Source of the DNA: an uncultured Lachnospiraceae bacterium
GTDB taxonomy: Bacteria > Bacillota > Clostridia > Lachnospirales > Lachnospiraceae
Length of the DNA: 45,426 nucleotides
Reading direction: 5' to 3'
Assembly (NCBI GenBank): GCA_947626715.1
Contig: CANQTG010000008.1
Location: forward strand, 1 to 45,426
The first letter of the stretch is position 1, and every line of letters begins with the position of its first letter. The notes under the pieces are model-generated. The model was not told the DNA's origin. It made no database searches and saw only the letters and a program-made list of their open reading frames with translations. A program made the translations under genes and the position numbers. Positions 8,950-17,007 of the stretch are shown here, piece by piece.

Positions 8950-9624
8950 TCATTTTTCAAAAAAGTCCAAGAGCTCCTCCATGCTCTTCCCGCCTACGAG
9001 CCGTTCCTTTTCATCCAGTATCATAACGGGGACGCGCTCCAGAGCGTATTTCTCTATCAGAGACGGGAACAGCCCCGCGTCCGTCATCTGGACGCGGATA
9101 TGCTCGTTCAGGGCCGCGATATGCTGGCTCAGGATCACGTTTTCCGCGCAGTAATGGCAGGCGAGCGAAACGAAGATCTGCATCGTATGCTCCTTATCAA
9201 GCGCCAGTATCCGCTCCCGCACGTTATCGTCCAAAGGCTGGCCGGGCCCCGCCACATTATAAAAGGCGAGGACAAAGGAATTGATCTCCCGCCCTCCCGG
9301 GATCCCCCGGAAGGATACGCCGCTGAAGATGCCGCCCGCAAGATAAAGGCCCGTGACCGGATACAGCTCCCTGCAGTCCATCTCCTCTTCTAACAGCGGC
9401 GCTTCCTTCGGCTCAAACAGCTCCAGATGGAGCTTTTCACTGACCAGAGAGAACGCTTTTAAAAACTCCGCCATCTCCACGCACTTTGGATCCTGAAGAT
9501 CGACCACGGCGCGGATCCACACATCCTGCGCCAGCTTTTCCATGACGCCGGCCACCTGCGCCCGCATTCCCTCGTCCAGCAGGCGGCTCTGCGGCTTTAT
9601 CTTCTCAAATTTTTCCTGTTCCAT
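8950..9624 (-). CDS. Stand-alone AhpF N-terminal-domain-like thioredoxin-fold protein
   Basis: A 224-residue cytoplasmic protein that resembles only the first ~200 residues of AhpF, which form two tandem thioredoxin folds. The redox motif is SLACHYC (Cys156, Cys159), matching the SCHNC of AhpF, with the cis-proline at 199 in ERVPV. The flavin- and NADH-binding thioredoxin-reductase part of AhpF is absent from this gene and its neighbours. It lies 8 bp downstream of ahpC and probably reduces the peroxiredoxin, taking electrons from a separate reductase. The start at 9624 has a perfect AGGAGG 5 nt upstream; a longer frame to 9954 only overlaps ahpC. Confidence 0.82.
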   Translation of the reverse strand: MEQEKFEKIKPQSRLLDEGMRAQVAGVMEKLAQDVWIRAVVDLQDPKCVEMAEFLKAFSLVSEKLHLELFEPKEAPLLEEEMDCRELYPVTGLYLAGGIFSGVSFRGIPGGREINSFVLAFYNVAGPGQPLDDNVRERILALDKEHTMQIFVSLACHYCAENVILSQHIAALNEHIRVQMTDAGLFPSLIEKYALERVPVMILDEKERLVGGKSMEELLDFFEK

Positions 9625-9632
9625 CTTACCTC

Positions 9633-10205
9633 CTACAGCATTCCCACCAGATCGAGGCTCGGCATCAGCGTCTCCTCGCCGGGCTGCCACTTTGCCGGGC
9701 ATACCTGATCGCCGTGCTCTTCCACAAATTTCGCGGCGCGCAGAACGCGGAGCAATTCCTGCGCGTTCCTGCCGATCCCCATATCGTGGATCTCGTAGGC
9801 TTTGATCACGCCCTCCGGGTTTACGATGAAAGCCGCGCGCAGCGCCTGACCGCTTTCTTTTTCTAAGACGCCAAATTCTTTGGAAAGCTTCCACGCCGTA
9901 TCCGCCAGCATAGGATAGCGTATCCCGCGTATCGTCTCGGAAGCGTCCGCCCACGCCTTATGCACGAACTCGCTGTCCGTCGAAACGGAATAGATCTCGC
10001 AGCCCTCTTTCTGAAATTCCTCATAGTGCTCGGACAGGTCTTTTAACTCCGTCGGACAGACAAAGGTAAAATCCGCCGGATAAAAGAAGAACAGGCTCCA
10101 TTTTCCTAAAATATCCTGCTGCGTCACCGTTTTCGTTCTGCCGTCCGCATAAGCCTGAACGCTGAACGCGCCCACCCTGCGCCCGATGTGATGTTTGTGT
10201 TTCAT
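9633..10205 (-). CDS. ahpC: Alkyl hydroperoxide reductase AhpC (2-Cys peroxiredoxin)
   Basis: A 190-residue typical 2-Cys peroxiredoxin of the AhpC/Prx1 group. It reduces H2O2 and organic hydroperoxides in the cytoplasm. Peroxidatic Cys50 lies in FYPADFTFVCPTEL and the resolving Cys169 in HGDQVCPAKW. The length matches AhpC. The ATG at 10205 has an AGGAGGG ribosome site. The promoter at 10252-10280 reads it together with the AhpF-domain gene. I looked for a PerR box near the promoter and did not find a convincing one. Confidence 0.95.
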   Translation of the reverse strand: MKHKHHIGRRVGAFSVQAYADGRTKTVTQQDILGKWSLFFFYPADFTFVCPTELKDLSEHYEEFQKEGCEIYSVSTDSEFVHKAWADASETIRGIRYPMLADTAWKLSKEFGVLEKESGQALRAAFIVNPEGVIKAYEIHDMGIGRNAQELLRVLRAAKFVEEHGDQVCPAKWQPGEETLMPSLDLVGML

Positions 10206-10251
10206 CTTATGATCCCTCCTGACTAAAATTCTATCGTTATCCGCTGATATC

Positions 10252-10280
10252 TTTATACAATATCACAGCTTTTTTGTCAA
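10252..10280 (-). promoter_or_regulatory. Strong promoter of ahpC
   Basis: On the minus strand a consensus TTGACA (10280-10275) and TATAAA (10257-10252) are 17 bp apart. It is back-to-back with the promoter of the small peptide gene on the other strand. Confidence 0.78.
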
Positions 10281-10295
10281 AATTTATTTCTAATC

Positions 10296-10325
10296 TTGTC
10301 AAGCTGCACATAATTAATATATAAT
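10296..10325 (+). promoter_or_regulatory. Strong promoter of the two-repeat peptide gene
   Basis: TTGTCA (10296-10301) and a consensus TATAAT (10320-10325) are 18 bp apart. The start of transcription is expected near 10332, about 34 nt before the ATG at 10366. Confidence 0.75.
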
Positions 10326-10365
10326 ACAATCATCAAACCGGCAATCAGAAAAGGAGGGTATTTTT

Positions 10366-10560
10366 ATGGCTGACAAAAATCTTAATATTTCCAACATGAA
10401 CGGCGCTACTCATGACGACGAGCAGACCTGCGGCATCACAGACATGAACTGTGTAGGCGATGCGCAGACCGCCAGCTCGCTCAACAATATGAACAGCGTA
10501 TCGAACGACGAGGACAAGACCTGCGGCATTACGGATATGAACTGCCTCGGCGGAAATTAA
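10366..10560 (+). CDS. Unrecognised 64-residue peptide of two cysteine-containing repeats
   Basis: I do not recognise a family. The peptide is built of two near-identical units of about 31 residues. Each has an NxMN segment, an acidic stretch and the exact motif TCGITDMNC (Cys22/Cys29 and Cys53/Cys60). It is acidic, lacks a signal peptide or membrane segment, and ends in GGN. It is very likely a real gene: an AGGAGG ribosome site precedes the ATG, a consensus promoter lies upstream and a strong terminator follows. The C-x6-C pairs could bind metal, form disulfides or be modified. It may be a precursor peptide, but no maturation or export gene is next to it. It is divergent from ahpC, so a redox role is also possible. 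Confidence 0.75.
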   Translation: MADKNLNISNMNGATHDDEQTCGITDMNCVGDAQTASSLNNMNSVSNDEDKTCGITDMNCLGGN

Positions 10561-10585
10561 ACGTCTCTTCCATGAAAGAAACGCA

Positions 10586-10630
10586 AGAACCGGCGGATCG
10601 GTCTTTCCCATCCGCCGGTTCTCTTTTTCT
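10586..10630 (+). terminator. Strong terminator of the small peptide gene
   Basis: The 13-bp perfect stem AGAACCGGCGGAT (10586-10598) with ATCCGCCGGTTCT (10610-10622) is followed by CTTTTTCTT. A short tandem of TTTTCTTA units runs on to about 10653. The remaining bases to 10756 hold nothing that I can support. Confidence 0.9.
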
Positions 10631-10756
10631 TATTTTCTTATTTTCTTATTTATAATAGGCAACACGCCATGTCTGCCCGTCTGCGGCAAACGCTCCGCCT
10701 ATTTACTCTGTTCGTCCCGTCCGCCTCTGACCGTCCCGCCTCTGGCAGAGCGCCCG

Positions 10757-11710
10757 TCACGGCTCCTTAAACAGCCTGCGGTACACGCACGCCCCTACCA
10801 ATGCGTGCCCCTTTTCGTTCGGATGCAGGCCGTCTACCAGATAGGCCGCCGATCTGCTGGAAAAATCCAGCTCCGGCTCGTTGAACAGGTCAATGACGCG
10901 GAATCCCCAGAACGCCGCCCTCTCGCGGATCGCCTCCGCATACTGATTCAGATAAAAACCGCTTCCGTTCTTCCTCATATAGCCGACGCGGCGCAGCGGC
11001 GTCATAAAGACGACGTCGCGGTCAGGATACATCTGCCGCAGCCCGCACATCAAAAGATTCAGGCCGCCGTAAAAGGTATCCGCCGTCGTATCCTGCGCCG
11101 TCCCAAGCGGCGTACCCAGCTCATGAAAGCCCGCGTAATCGTTCGTGCCGCCCAGCACCAAGATCAGATCGGCGTCCGGCTCCATCGCCGGATAGCGGTC
11201 CACCAGACGGTCAGGATGCGGCCCCGCCAGATTGGAACCGTTCCAGCCGTAATTGTTCAGCTTCGCCTCCATACAGCCCGAGGCGACGACATAGGGAAAG
11301 GCCAGCCCCGTATCCGAGAGCTTATCGCCGTAGGTGATACTGTCCCCCAGCGCGTTGATCACCAGCCCGTCCCGCAGGGGAAGCGGAAAGGGCGCGGGCG
11401 CGGCGGGCGGCGTATACGCGCCTGCCGCCGTCTCCGGGATATACCCGATCATTCCCCTGTAATAGATCTGTATCCAGCCGTCCTGCCTCCCATACGCGAG
11501 CGCAGGCTGCCCCGCCGATAATGAGCCGATCGCCGTCTCCTGCGCCGTCCCCGGCACGAACGTCACCTGCGTATCCTCCGTCAGGGAAAGGAACGCCCCG
11601 TTTTCACTCTGCTTCATCGTTTCCTCCGCCGACGCCTCCGCGCCGCTGCCCAAGAGGCAGCAGAGCAGAAGCGATATCCAGCCCAAAAACGCCGCCGATC
11701 CTTGTCTCAT
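10757..11710 (-). CDS. Secreted SGNH/GDSL hydrolase with SH3-like domain
   Basis: 317 residues. A signal peptide (MRQGSAAFLGWISLLLCCLL, cleavage likely near ASA 26-28) is followed by a bacterial SH3-like domain (about 40-95, GQPALAYGRQDGWIQIYY). A Pro/Ala linker leads to an SGNH hydrolase domain (115-310). Catalytic blocks are visible: GDSITYG (Ser124), GGTNDY (Asn190) and DGLHPNEKGH (Asp293, His296). It probably cleaves an ester on a cell-wall or dietary glycan outside the cell. The ATG has an AGGAG site. It lies 37 bp after the DUF5722 gene, so the two secreted proteins are probably made together. The substrate is unknown. Confidence 0.87.
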   Translation of the reverse strand: MRQGSAAFLGWISLLLCCLLGSGAEASAEETMKQSENGAFLSLTEDTQVTFVPGTAQETAIGSLSAGQPALAYGRQDGWIQIYYRGMIGYIPETAAGAYTPPAAPAPFPLPLRDGLVINALGDSITYGDKLSDTGLAFPYVVASGCMEAKLNNYGWNGSNLAGPHPDRLVDRYPAMEPDADLILVLGGTNDYAGFHELGTPLGTAQDTTADTFYGGLNLLMCGLRQMYPDRDVVFMTPLRRVGYMRKNGSGFYLNQYAEAIRERAAFWGFRVIDLFNEPELDFSSRSAAYLVDGLHPNEKGHALVGACVYRRLFKEP

Positions 11711-11747
11711 ACGCTTCTCCTGTCACATCGACGTCTGATAGGCCGTC

Positions 11748-13355
11748 TTATCTCGGATAGATCAACTGGCTCAGATCGCCTGCGCCGCGAAGCGCGAGCG
11801 CCTGCTGGATATAAGCCGCCGCGTTCGGGCCGTCCAGATTTTTATAGCAGTCGTAGGTCAGCTTGTGGCTGCCGTCTGGATTGGTCAGACCCAGAGCGAG
11901 CCCCTGCGGGATCTCTTCCGCGATCTCCGTCTCTCTGGAAATGATGAACGCGTCGATATACTGGTTATTCGCCGCCTGCTGCCAGCCGAGCACCATTGCC
12001 GCACACGCCATATCCTCGCCCTGCGTCGTGGTATAGCCCGCCGCCGTCAGGATAGAACGCACCTGCCCGTTGGGTGCGAGCAGCTCCGGCCTGCACATAT
12101 AGTCCGTCAGCACTTCCACATTTTCCATCGTCACATAGGCGGAATTGACGCTGTGCTTTACAAGATTCTTATAGTAAGCGCCGCCCGTCCAGTATGCCGC
12201 CCATGTCAAAGGCACCGGATACGGATGCGTCATCAGGCCCCAGTCGAGATTGCCGCCCGCCAAGATAGCCTTATTAAAGGAATCGATGAAATCCTTGCTG
12301 TCATATTTGCCCGCTTCGTTCCGGTTGCGGTCCCACTGCTGCTCCGTGCAGATATATACGCCCGCGTTCGCGTTTTTGCTCTTGATCGCGTTATAGCACA
12401 GACGGTAAGCCTCCGCATACTCGTTCGCATACGCGTCCAGATTCGGAATGTTGACATAGTTCCACTCGTATCTCGCGTTGACCTCGTTCCCTACGATCCA
12501 GTTGTCCACCTTGCCGTGCTCGCTGTCGCTGTAGCGCTCCGCAAGGAAGGCCGCCGCCGCCGTCAGATAGTCCACGCCTTCCTTATCCGCCGTATTGAAC
12601 GCATAGTAAGGGCTGACAAAGCCGTCGCGCGCCAGCGGGTGGATCAGCTGCGGCATCCTGCCGTCGTTGGGATTTAAGAGGATCGCCGTCGTCTGAAGGC
12701 CCTTTTTCGTGAAGGTGCCGAAGATATTGTCATACTCCGCAACAACAAGGCCGTTAAACTGATAATTCCTGCCGTTGTAGCTGTAATTGATCGTCGGATA
12801 GCTGCCGTTCTCCGTCGGCCCCAAGATCCTAGAAAGGGCTACGTTATACAATACCTGATGTACGCCCAGATCGGTCAGCTCGTCCGTGGAGATCTTCGCC
12901 GGATCGGGCACCAGACCCTTTTTGCCCGCCGCCGTCCTTGCAAAGGTCTTATTCGCGATCGCTTCAGGGTTTATGATATAAGCGCCGCCGTTTAACGGCA
13001 CATACTGTCCTCCCTGAACCGCGGCCACGATAAACTTAGAAAACAGACGGGAATCCGCGCTGTTCGCATTCAGCGGCACGGTAAAGCTGACGTTCCCCGC
13101 AGCCGGCGCGTTCGCGAGCGCGTTCGTGCTGATCCCATCCGAATAGACCGGCTCCGCGAACAGGTACAGCATACCGTCGTCGCTCGCGGGAACATCGGAC
13201 GATGCCGCCGTCACGGTCACATCGCTTCCGCTGATCGCGGCGTTTACGTTCATAGCGCCTGCGGCGTGCACGGTATCCGTTCTCCCGCCAAAGGCGACGA
13301 GCAGACCGCAGAGCATACCAGCCGCCAAAATAGAAAGCCTTTTCTTCCGTTTCAT
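11748..13355 (-). CDS. Secreted DUF5722 protein, glycoside-hydrolase-like
   Basis: 535 residues with a signal peptide (MKRKKRLSILAAGMLCGLL, cleavage near VHA-AG at 31). A beta-rich region covers about 35-125 and a TIM-barrel-like region 150-535. WIVGNEVNARYEWNY (Glu291) looks like the acid/base strand of clan-A glycoside hydrolases, and the call DUF5722 is from recall of the family. It may act on host or plant glycans together with the SGNH hydrolase. I start at 13355, because AAGGAGG lies 11 nt upstream; the frame opens at 13427, but the added residues hide the signal peptide. Confidence 0.8.
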   Translation of the reverse strand: MKRKKRLSILAAGMLCGLLVAFGGRTDTVHAAGAMNVNAAISGSDVTVTAASSDVPASDDGMLYLFAEPVYSDGISTNALANAPAAGNVSFTVPLNANSADSRLFSKFIVAAVQGGQYVPLNGGAYIINPEAIANKTFARTAAGKKGLVPDPAKISTDELTDLGVHQVLYNVALSRILGPTENGSYPTINYSYNGRNYQFNGLVVAEYDNIFGTFTKKGLQTTAILLNPNDGRMPQLIHPLARDGFVSPYYAFNTADKEGVDYLTAAAAFLAERYSDSEHGKVDNWIVGNEVNARYEWNYVNIPNLDAYANEYAEAYRLCYNAIKSKNANAGVYICTEQQWDRNRNEAGKYDSKDFIDSFNKAILAGGNLDWGLMTHPYPVPLTWAAYWTGGAYYKNLVKHSVNSAYVTMENVEVLTDYMCRPELLAPNGQVRSILTAAGYTTTQGEDMACAAMVLGWQQAANNQYIDAFIISRETEIAEEIPQGLALGLTNPDGSHKLTYDCYKNLDGPNAAAYIQQALALRGAGDLSQLIYPR

Positions 13356-13398
13356 ACTTTGTTTTTCCTCCTTCATGATGTTAATTCTAGCATTTTTT

Positions 13399-13427
13399 AT
13401 TGTATCAGATTTTTTATAGAGCGGCAA
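13399..13427 (-). promoter_or_regulatory. Promoter of the DUF5722-SGNH operon
   Basis: TTGCCG (13427-13422) and TACAAT (13404-13399) are separated by 17 bp on the minus strand. Transcription should start near 13392, leaving a leader of about 37 nt. Confidence 0.7.
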
Positions 13428-13541
13428 TCACTTTTTCTCCCCGCAGCAAGACCGCAGCAAGACTTTAAAACAGGAAAGCCGCAAACGACTTCCAAAGAAG
13501 CCAAAATCATGGTATCATCGTATCGGATCCATTCTCATTTA

Positions 13542-13581
13542 GCGCCTGTCATCACGATCCGGCGTCTATCATGATGATCCA
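13542..13581. repeat. Degenerate 20-bp direct repeat upstream of rqcH
   Basis: GCGCCTGTCATCACGATCCG (13542-13561) and GCGTCTATCATGATGATCCA (13562-13581) agree at 15 of 20 bases. Further CTATCA fragments follow up to 13620. No clear promoter of rqcH is visible in 13428-13636, and the repeats may be part of its control or decay products. Confidence 0.35.
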
Positions 13582-13636
13582 AGCTCTATCAGAGCTAACG
13601 TCTCTTAACGTCTATCATATGGAAAGGAATCTTATC

Positions 13637-15379
13637 ATGGCATTTGACGGTATCACGATCGCCTGTATGGCAAAGGAACTCAACGACGCCCTTGCGGGCA
13701 GCCGGATCTATAAGATCACGCAGCCGGAAAAGGACAGGCTCCTTCTTACGCTGCGGCGGGGCGGGGAGCAGCGCAGGCTCCTTCTCTCGGCAAACGCCTC
13801 GCTCCCGCTCGCCTGCCTGATCCCCGATAATCTGCCCGGCCCCATGACCGCGCCCGGCTTTTGTATGCTGCTGAGAAAACATCTCCAAAACGGGCGGATC
13901 ACCGATATCTCCCAGCCGGGGCTCGAGCGTATCCTGCGTATCGGCGTCGAGCATTTAGACGAGCTGGGCGACCTGCGCCGGAAGCTTCTCATCATCGAGA
14001 TCATGGGCAAGCACAGCAATCTCATCTTCTGCGACGACTCCGAGACGATCATCGACAGTATCCGGCATATCCCCGCGAGCGTCAGCTCCGTCAGGGAGGT
14101 GCTGCCGGGCAGGCCCTATTTCATTCCCCGCACGCAGGATAAAAAAGATCCGCTCGCCGCAGACGAACAGGAATTTTACCGGCTCCTGCAAAACAGGGCC
14201 CTTCCGGCGTTTAAGGCCGTCTATATGAACTATACCGGCATTTCCCCGATGATAGCGCAGGAGATTTGCTGCCGGGCGGGGACGGACGCCGATAAACCCG
14301 CCCAGTCCCTAAGCGGGGAGGAGCTGGCGCGCCTGTGGGAGGCTTTCTCCTCCATGATCGCTCTGGTCAGAGAAGGCGCGTTCTCTCCCGCTCTCCTATA
14401 CGAAAACGGAAAGCCCGCGGAATACGCCTGCGTGCCCGTTATCAGCTATGAGCCGTCGCGGCAAAAGCCCTACGACCGCGTATCGGAGCTTTTGTACGAT
14501 TATTATGCGGAAAAGAACGCGGCCGTCCTGATCCGCCAGAAATCCGCCGAGCTGCGCCACATCGTACAGACCGCGCTGGAGCGCAACGTCCGCAAATACG
14601 ACCTGCAGCAAAAGCAGATCGAGGATACGCGCTCCCGCGATCTCTACCGGATCTACGGCGAACTGCTGCACACCTACGGCTATCAGGCGTCTCCCGGCGC
14701 TTCCTCCCTAAAGGCCGTCAACTATTACGACAATACGGAGCTCACGATCCCGCTCGACCCTACGCTCACCCCCGCTAAGAACGCCGAACGGTATTTTGAA
14801 CGATATAACAAACTAAAACGCACCTTTGAAACGCTGAGCGAACTGACCGTACAGGTCGGACGCGAGATCGAACATTTAGAATCCATAGCGGCCTCCCTAG
14901 ATATCGCCGTAAGGGAGGAGGATCTGATCCAGATCCGCGAAGAGCTGACCGAGAGCGGCTATATCCGCAGAAGGGGGAAAACCAAAGCCGTAAAGGTCAC
15001 GAGCCGCCCCTTCCACTATCTCAGCAGCGACGGATATGACATCTATGTCGGAAAAAACAATTATCAGAACGACGAGCTCACCTTCCGTCTTGCGGACGGC
15101 GGGGACTGGTGGTTCCACGTCAAAGGCATGGCGGGCTCCCACGTCATCGTAAAGACCGGAAGGGAAGGGGAAGTGCCCGACCGCACCTTTGAGGAGGCGG
15201 GCAGGCTGGCGGCTTACTATTCCCAAGCCAGATGGCAGCAGAAGGCCGAGATCGACTACACGCTGAAAAAGAACGTAAAAAAGCCGAGCAAAAGCGCGCC
15301 CGGCTTTGTGGTCTATTATACAAATTATTCGCTGGTCATCAGCCCGGATATCTCCGGAATCCGCCTGCTCTCCGACTAA
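13637..15379 (+). CDS. rqcH: NFACT protein RqcH (ribosome quality control; Fbp54-like)
   Basis: 580 residues of the NFACT family (old names FbpA, Fbp54; homologue of eukaryotic Rqc2). In Bacillus, RqcH binds stalled 50S subunits holding peptidyl-tRNA and adds C-terminal alanine tails with tRNA-Ala, marking the chain for decay. The N-terminal NFACT-N region (MAFDGITIACMAKELND) is followed by a central coiled-coil part (about 280-440). The C-terminal NFACT-R domain includes DIYVGKNNYQNDELT and WWFHVKGMAGSHVIV. The frame opens at 13571, but the ATG at 13637 has an AAAGGA site and the family start. It is one of three plus-strand genes in the window. Confidence 0.93.
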   Translation: MAFDGITIACMAKELNDALAGSRIYKITQPEKDRLLLTLRRGGEQRRLLLSANASLPLACLIPDNLPGPMTAPGFCMLLRKHLQNGRITDISQPGLERILRIGVEHLDELGDLRRKLLIIEIMGKHSNLIFCDDSETIIDSIRHIPASVSSVREVLPGRPYFIPRTQDKKDPLAADEQEFYRLLQNRALPAFKAVYMNYTGISPMIAQEICCRAGTDADKPAQSLSGEELARLWEAFSSMIALVREGAFSPALLYENGKPAEYACVPVISYEPSRQKPYDRVSELLYDYYAEKNAAVLIRQKSAELRHIVQTALERNVRKYDLQQKQIEDTRSRDLYRIYGELLHTYGYQASPGASSLKAVNYYDNTELTIPLDPTLTPAKNAERYFERYNKLKRTFETLSELTVQVGREIEHLESIAASLDIAVREEDLIQIREELTESGYIRRRGKTKAVKVTSRPFHYLSSDGYDIYVGKNNYQNDELTFRLADGGDWWFHVKGMAGSHVIVKTGREGEVPDRTFEEAGRLAAYYSQARWQQKAEIDYTLKKNVKKPSKSAPGFVVYYTNYSLVISPDISGIRLLSD

Positions 15380-15396
15380 GGAAGGGCCGCCCTCCC

Positions 15397-16842
15397 CTAG
15401 CCGATCAGCCAGTCGTACATCTCCTGATATTTCCGCGCGGAGACATGCCATGAAAAATCCGCCGCCATCGCCCTGTCCACCATCTTGTTCCATTCGCGTT
15501 TGCGGTCGTAATAGATACGCTCGGCATAGCGGATGGCCGCAAGCATTTCATGGGCGTTGTAATTGGTAAAGCTAAAGCCCGTGCCCGTACTCTCATATTC
15601 ATTGTACGGCTCTACGGTATCCTTCAGGCCGCCCGTCTCGCGCACGATCGGTATCGTCCCATAACGCAGCGCCATGAGCTGGCTCAGCCCGCAGGGCTCA
15701 AAGAGCGAAGGCATGAGGAACGCGTCGCAGCCCGCATAGATCTTATGGGACATTTCCTCGGAATAATATATGTTCGCGGACACCTTATCCGCATACTTCC
15801 AGTCATAGTGGCGGAACATATTTTCGTACCGCTCTTCCCCGGTGCCCAGCACGACGAGCTGGACGCTGTCCGAACAGAGCTCATCCATCATATAGGCGAT
15901 CAGGTCGAATCCCTTTTGATCCGTCAGGCGGGAGACGATACCGATCATAAAACGTCTGTCATCCTGTTCGAGATTCAGGCGCTTTTGCAGCTCGCGCTTA
16001 TTCTTTACCTTTTCCTTGCGGAAATTATCCGCATTATATTTATACGTCAGATACTCGTCGGTCTGCGGATTGAACTCGTCGTAATCGATCCCGTTCACGA
16101 TCCCCCGCAGATCGGCCTTGCGCGCGGAGAGCAGCCCGTTCAGGCCCTCGCCGTAGAAATCCGTCTTGATCTCCTCCGCGTAGGTGTCGCTGACCGTCGT
16201 GATCGCGTCCGCGTAGACGAGGCCGCCCTTTAAGAGGTTCGCGTCCTTATTAAATTCCAGCTTATCCGGCGTAAAGAAATAATCCGAAAGGCCCGTGATC
16301 CCCTTTACGGTCTTTACGTCCCATTTCCCCTGAAATTTCAGGTTATGTATCGTCATAACGGTCTTGATCCCGTGATAGAACTCGTTCCCCTGAAAACGCT
16401 CCTTTAGGTACACCGGAACGAGGCCCGTCTGCCAGTCGTGGCAGTGGATCAGCTCCGGCCGGAAGCCGACCGCCGGCAGGATAGAAAGCACCGCCTTAGA
16501 GAAAAAGGCGAACTTCGTGATCTCCCACAGCGTATCGTCGCCATACGGCCTCATGCCGCCAAAATAAGATTCGTTGTCGATAAAGTAAAACGTAACGCCG
16601 TCAACCTCGGCCGTCATGACGCCCACATATTCGCTCTTAAAATTAAAATCCATGTAAAAGCTGGTCACAAACGTCATTCTGTCCTTCGCTTCCTGCCTCA
16701 TGCACGGATATTTCGGCATAACGACCCTTACGTCAAAATATTCCCTGTCGATACATTTCGGCAGCGAGCCCACGACATCGGCCAGTCCTCCCGTCTTAAT
16801 AAAGGGAACGCCTTCGGAAGCCGCAAATAAAATGTGTTTCAT
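15397..16842 (-). CDS. glgA: Glycogen synthase GlgA (ADP-glucose)
   Basis: 481 residues, a GT5-family glycosyltransferase that extends alpha-1,4-glucan chains from ADP-glucose in the cytoplasm. The N-terminal KTGGLADVVGSLPK binds ADP-glucose. The C-terminal half shows GIVSRLTDQKGFDL and SLFEPCGLSQLMALRYG, the GT-B motifs. The frame is open to 16986. I start at 16842, since AGAGG lies 6 nt upstream and the product then begins MKHILFAASEG like the family; the ATG at 16848 would touch the ribosome site. No other glg gene is nearby. It converges with rqcH, leaving only 17 bp, and no terminator was seen there. Confidence 0.95.
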   Translation of the reverse strand: MKHILFAASEGVPFIKTGGLADVVGSLPKCIDREYFDVRVVMPKYPCMRQEAKDRMTFVTSFYMDFNFKSEYVGVMTAEVDGVTFYFIDNESYFGGMRPYGDDTLWEITKFAFFSKAVLSILPAVGFRPELIHCHDWQTGLVPVYLKERFQGNEFYHGIKTVMTIHNLKFQGKWDVKTVKGITGLSDYFFTPDKLEFNKDANLLKGGLVYADAITTVSDTYAEEIKTDFYGEGLNGLLSARKADLRGIVNGIDYDEFNPQTDEYLTYKYNADNFRKEKVKNKRELQKRLNLEQDDRRFMIGIVSRLTDQKGFDLIAYMMDELCSDSVQLVVLGTGEERYENMFRHYDWKYADKVSANIYYSEEMSHKIYAGCDAFLMPSLFEPCGLSQLMALRYGTIPIVRETGGLKDTVEPYNEYESTGTGFSFTNYNAHEMLAAIRYAERIYYDRKREWNKMVDRAMAADFSWHVSARKYQEMYDWLIG

Positions 16843-16976
16843 AGCCATCCTCTCATTTACCATTAGATTCTTTTGTGCATCGCCGCGTATCCCGCCCTGC
16901 AAAACAGCCCCGCCAAAACAGTCCGCGCGCGGCGTTCCCGCGGCCGCTGTCCTGCACGGCTTACGCCTTTTGTAAC

Positions 16977-17005
16977 AGTATAACACTTTTCCGGCAGATT
17001 GGAAA
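16977..17005 (-). promoter_or_regulatory. Candidate promoter of glgA
   Basis: TTTCCA (17005-17000) and TATACT (16982-16977) lie 17 bp apart just after the stop of the Spo0A-like gene. The -35 is imperfect (4 of 6). The leader to glgA would be about 130 nt and GC-rich. Confidence 0.5.
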
Positions 17006-17007
17006 GC

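Noticed and set aside
9625-9954. N-terminal extension of the AhpF-domain protein
   Set aside because: It lies over ahpC in another frame; the AGGAGG-preceded ATG at 9624 gives the family start.
10205-10300. PerR box at ahpC
   Set aside because: The region is AT-rich, but no good match to the TTATAAT-N-ATTATAA palindrome was found.
10345-10611. Minus-strand frame over the small peptide gene
   Set aside because: The plus strand has the promoter, AGGAGG and terminator, and the repeats make sense only in the plus frame.
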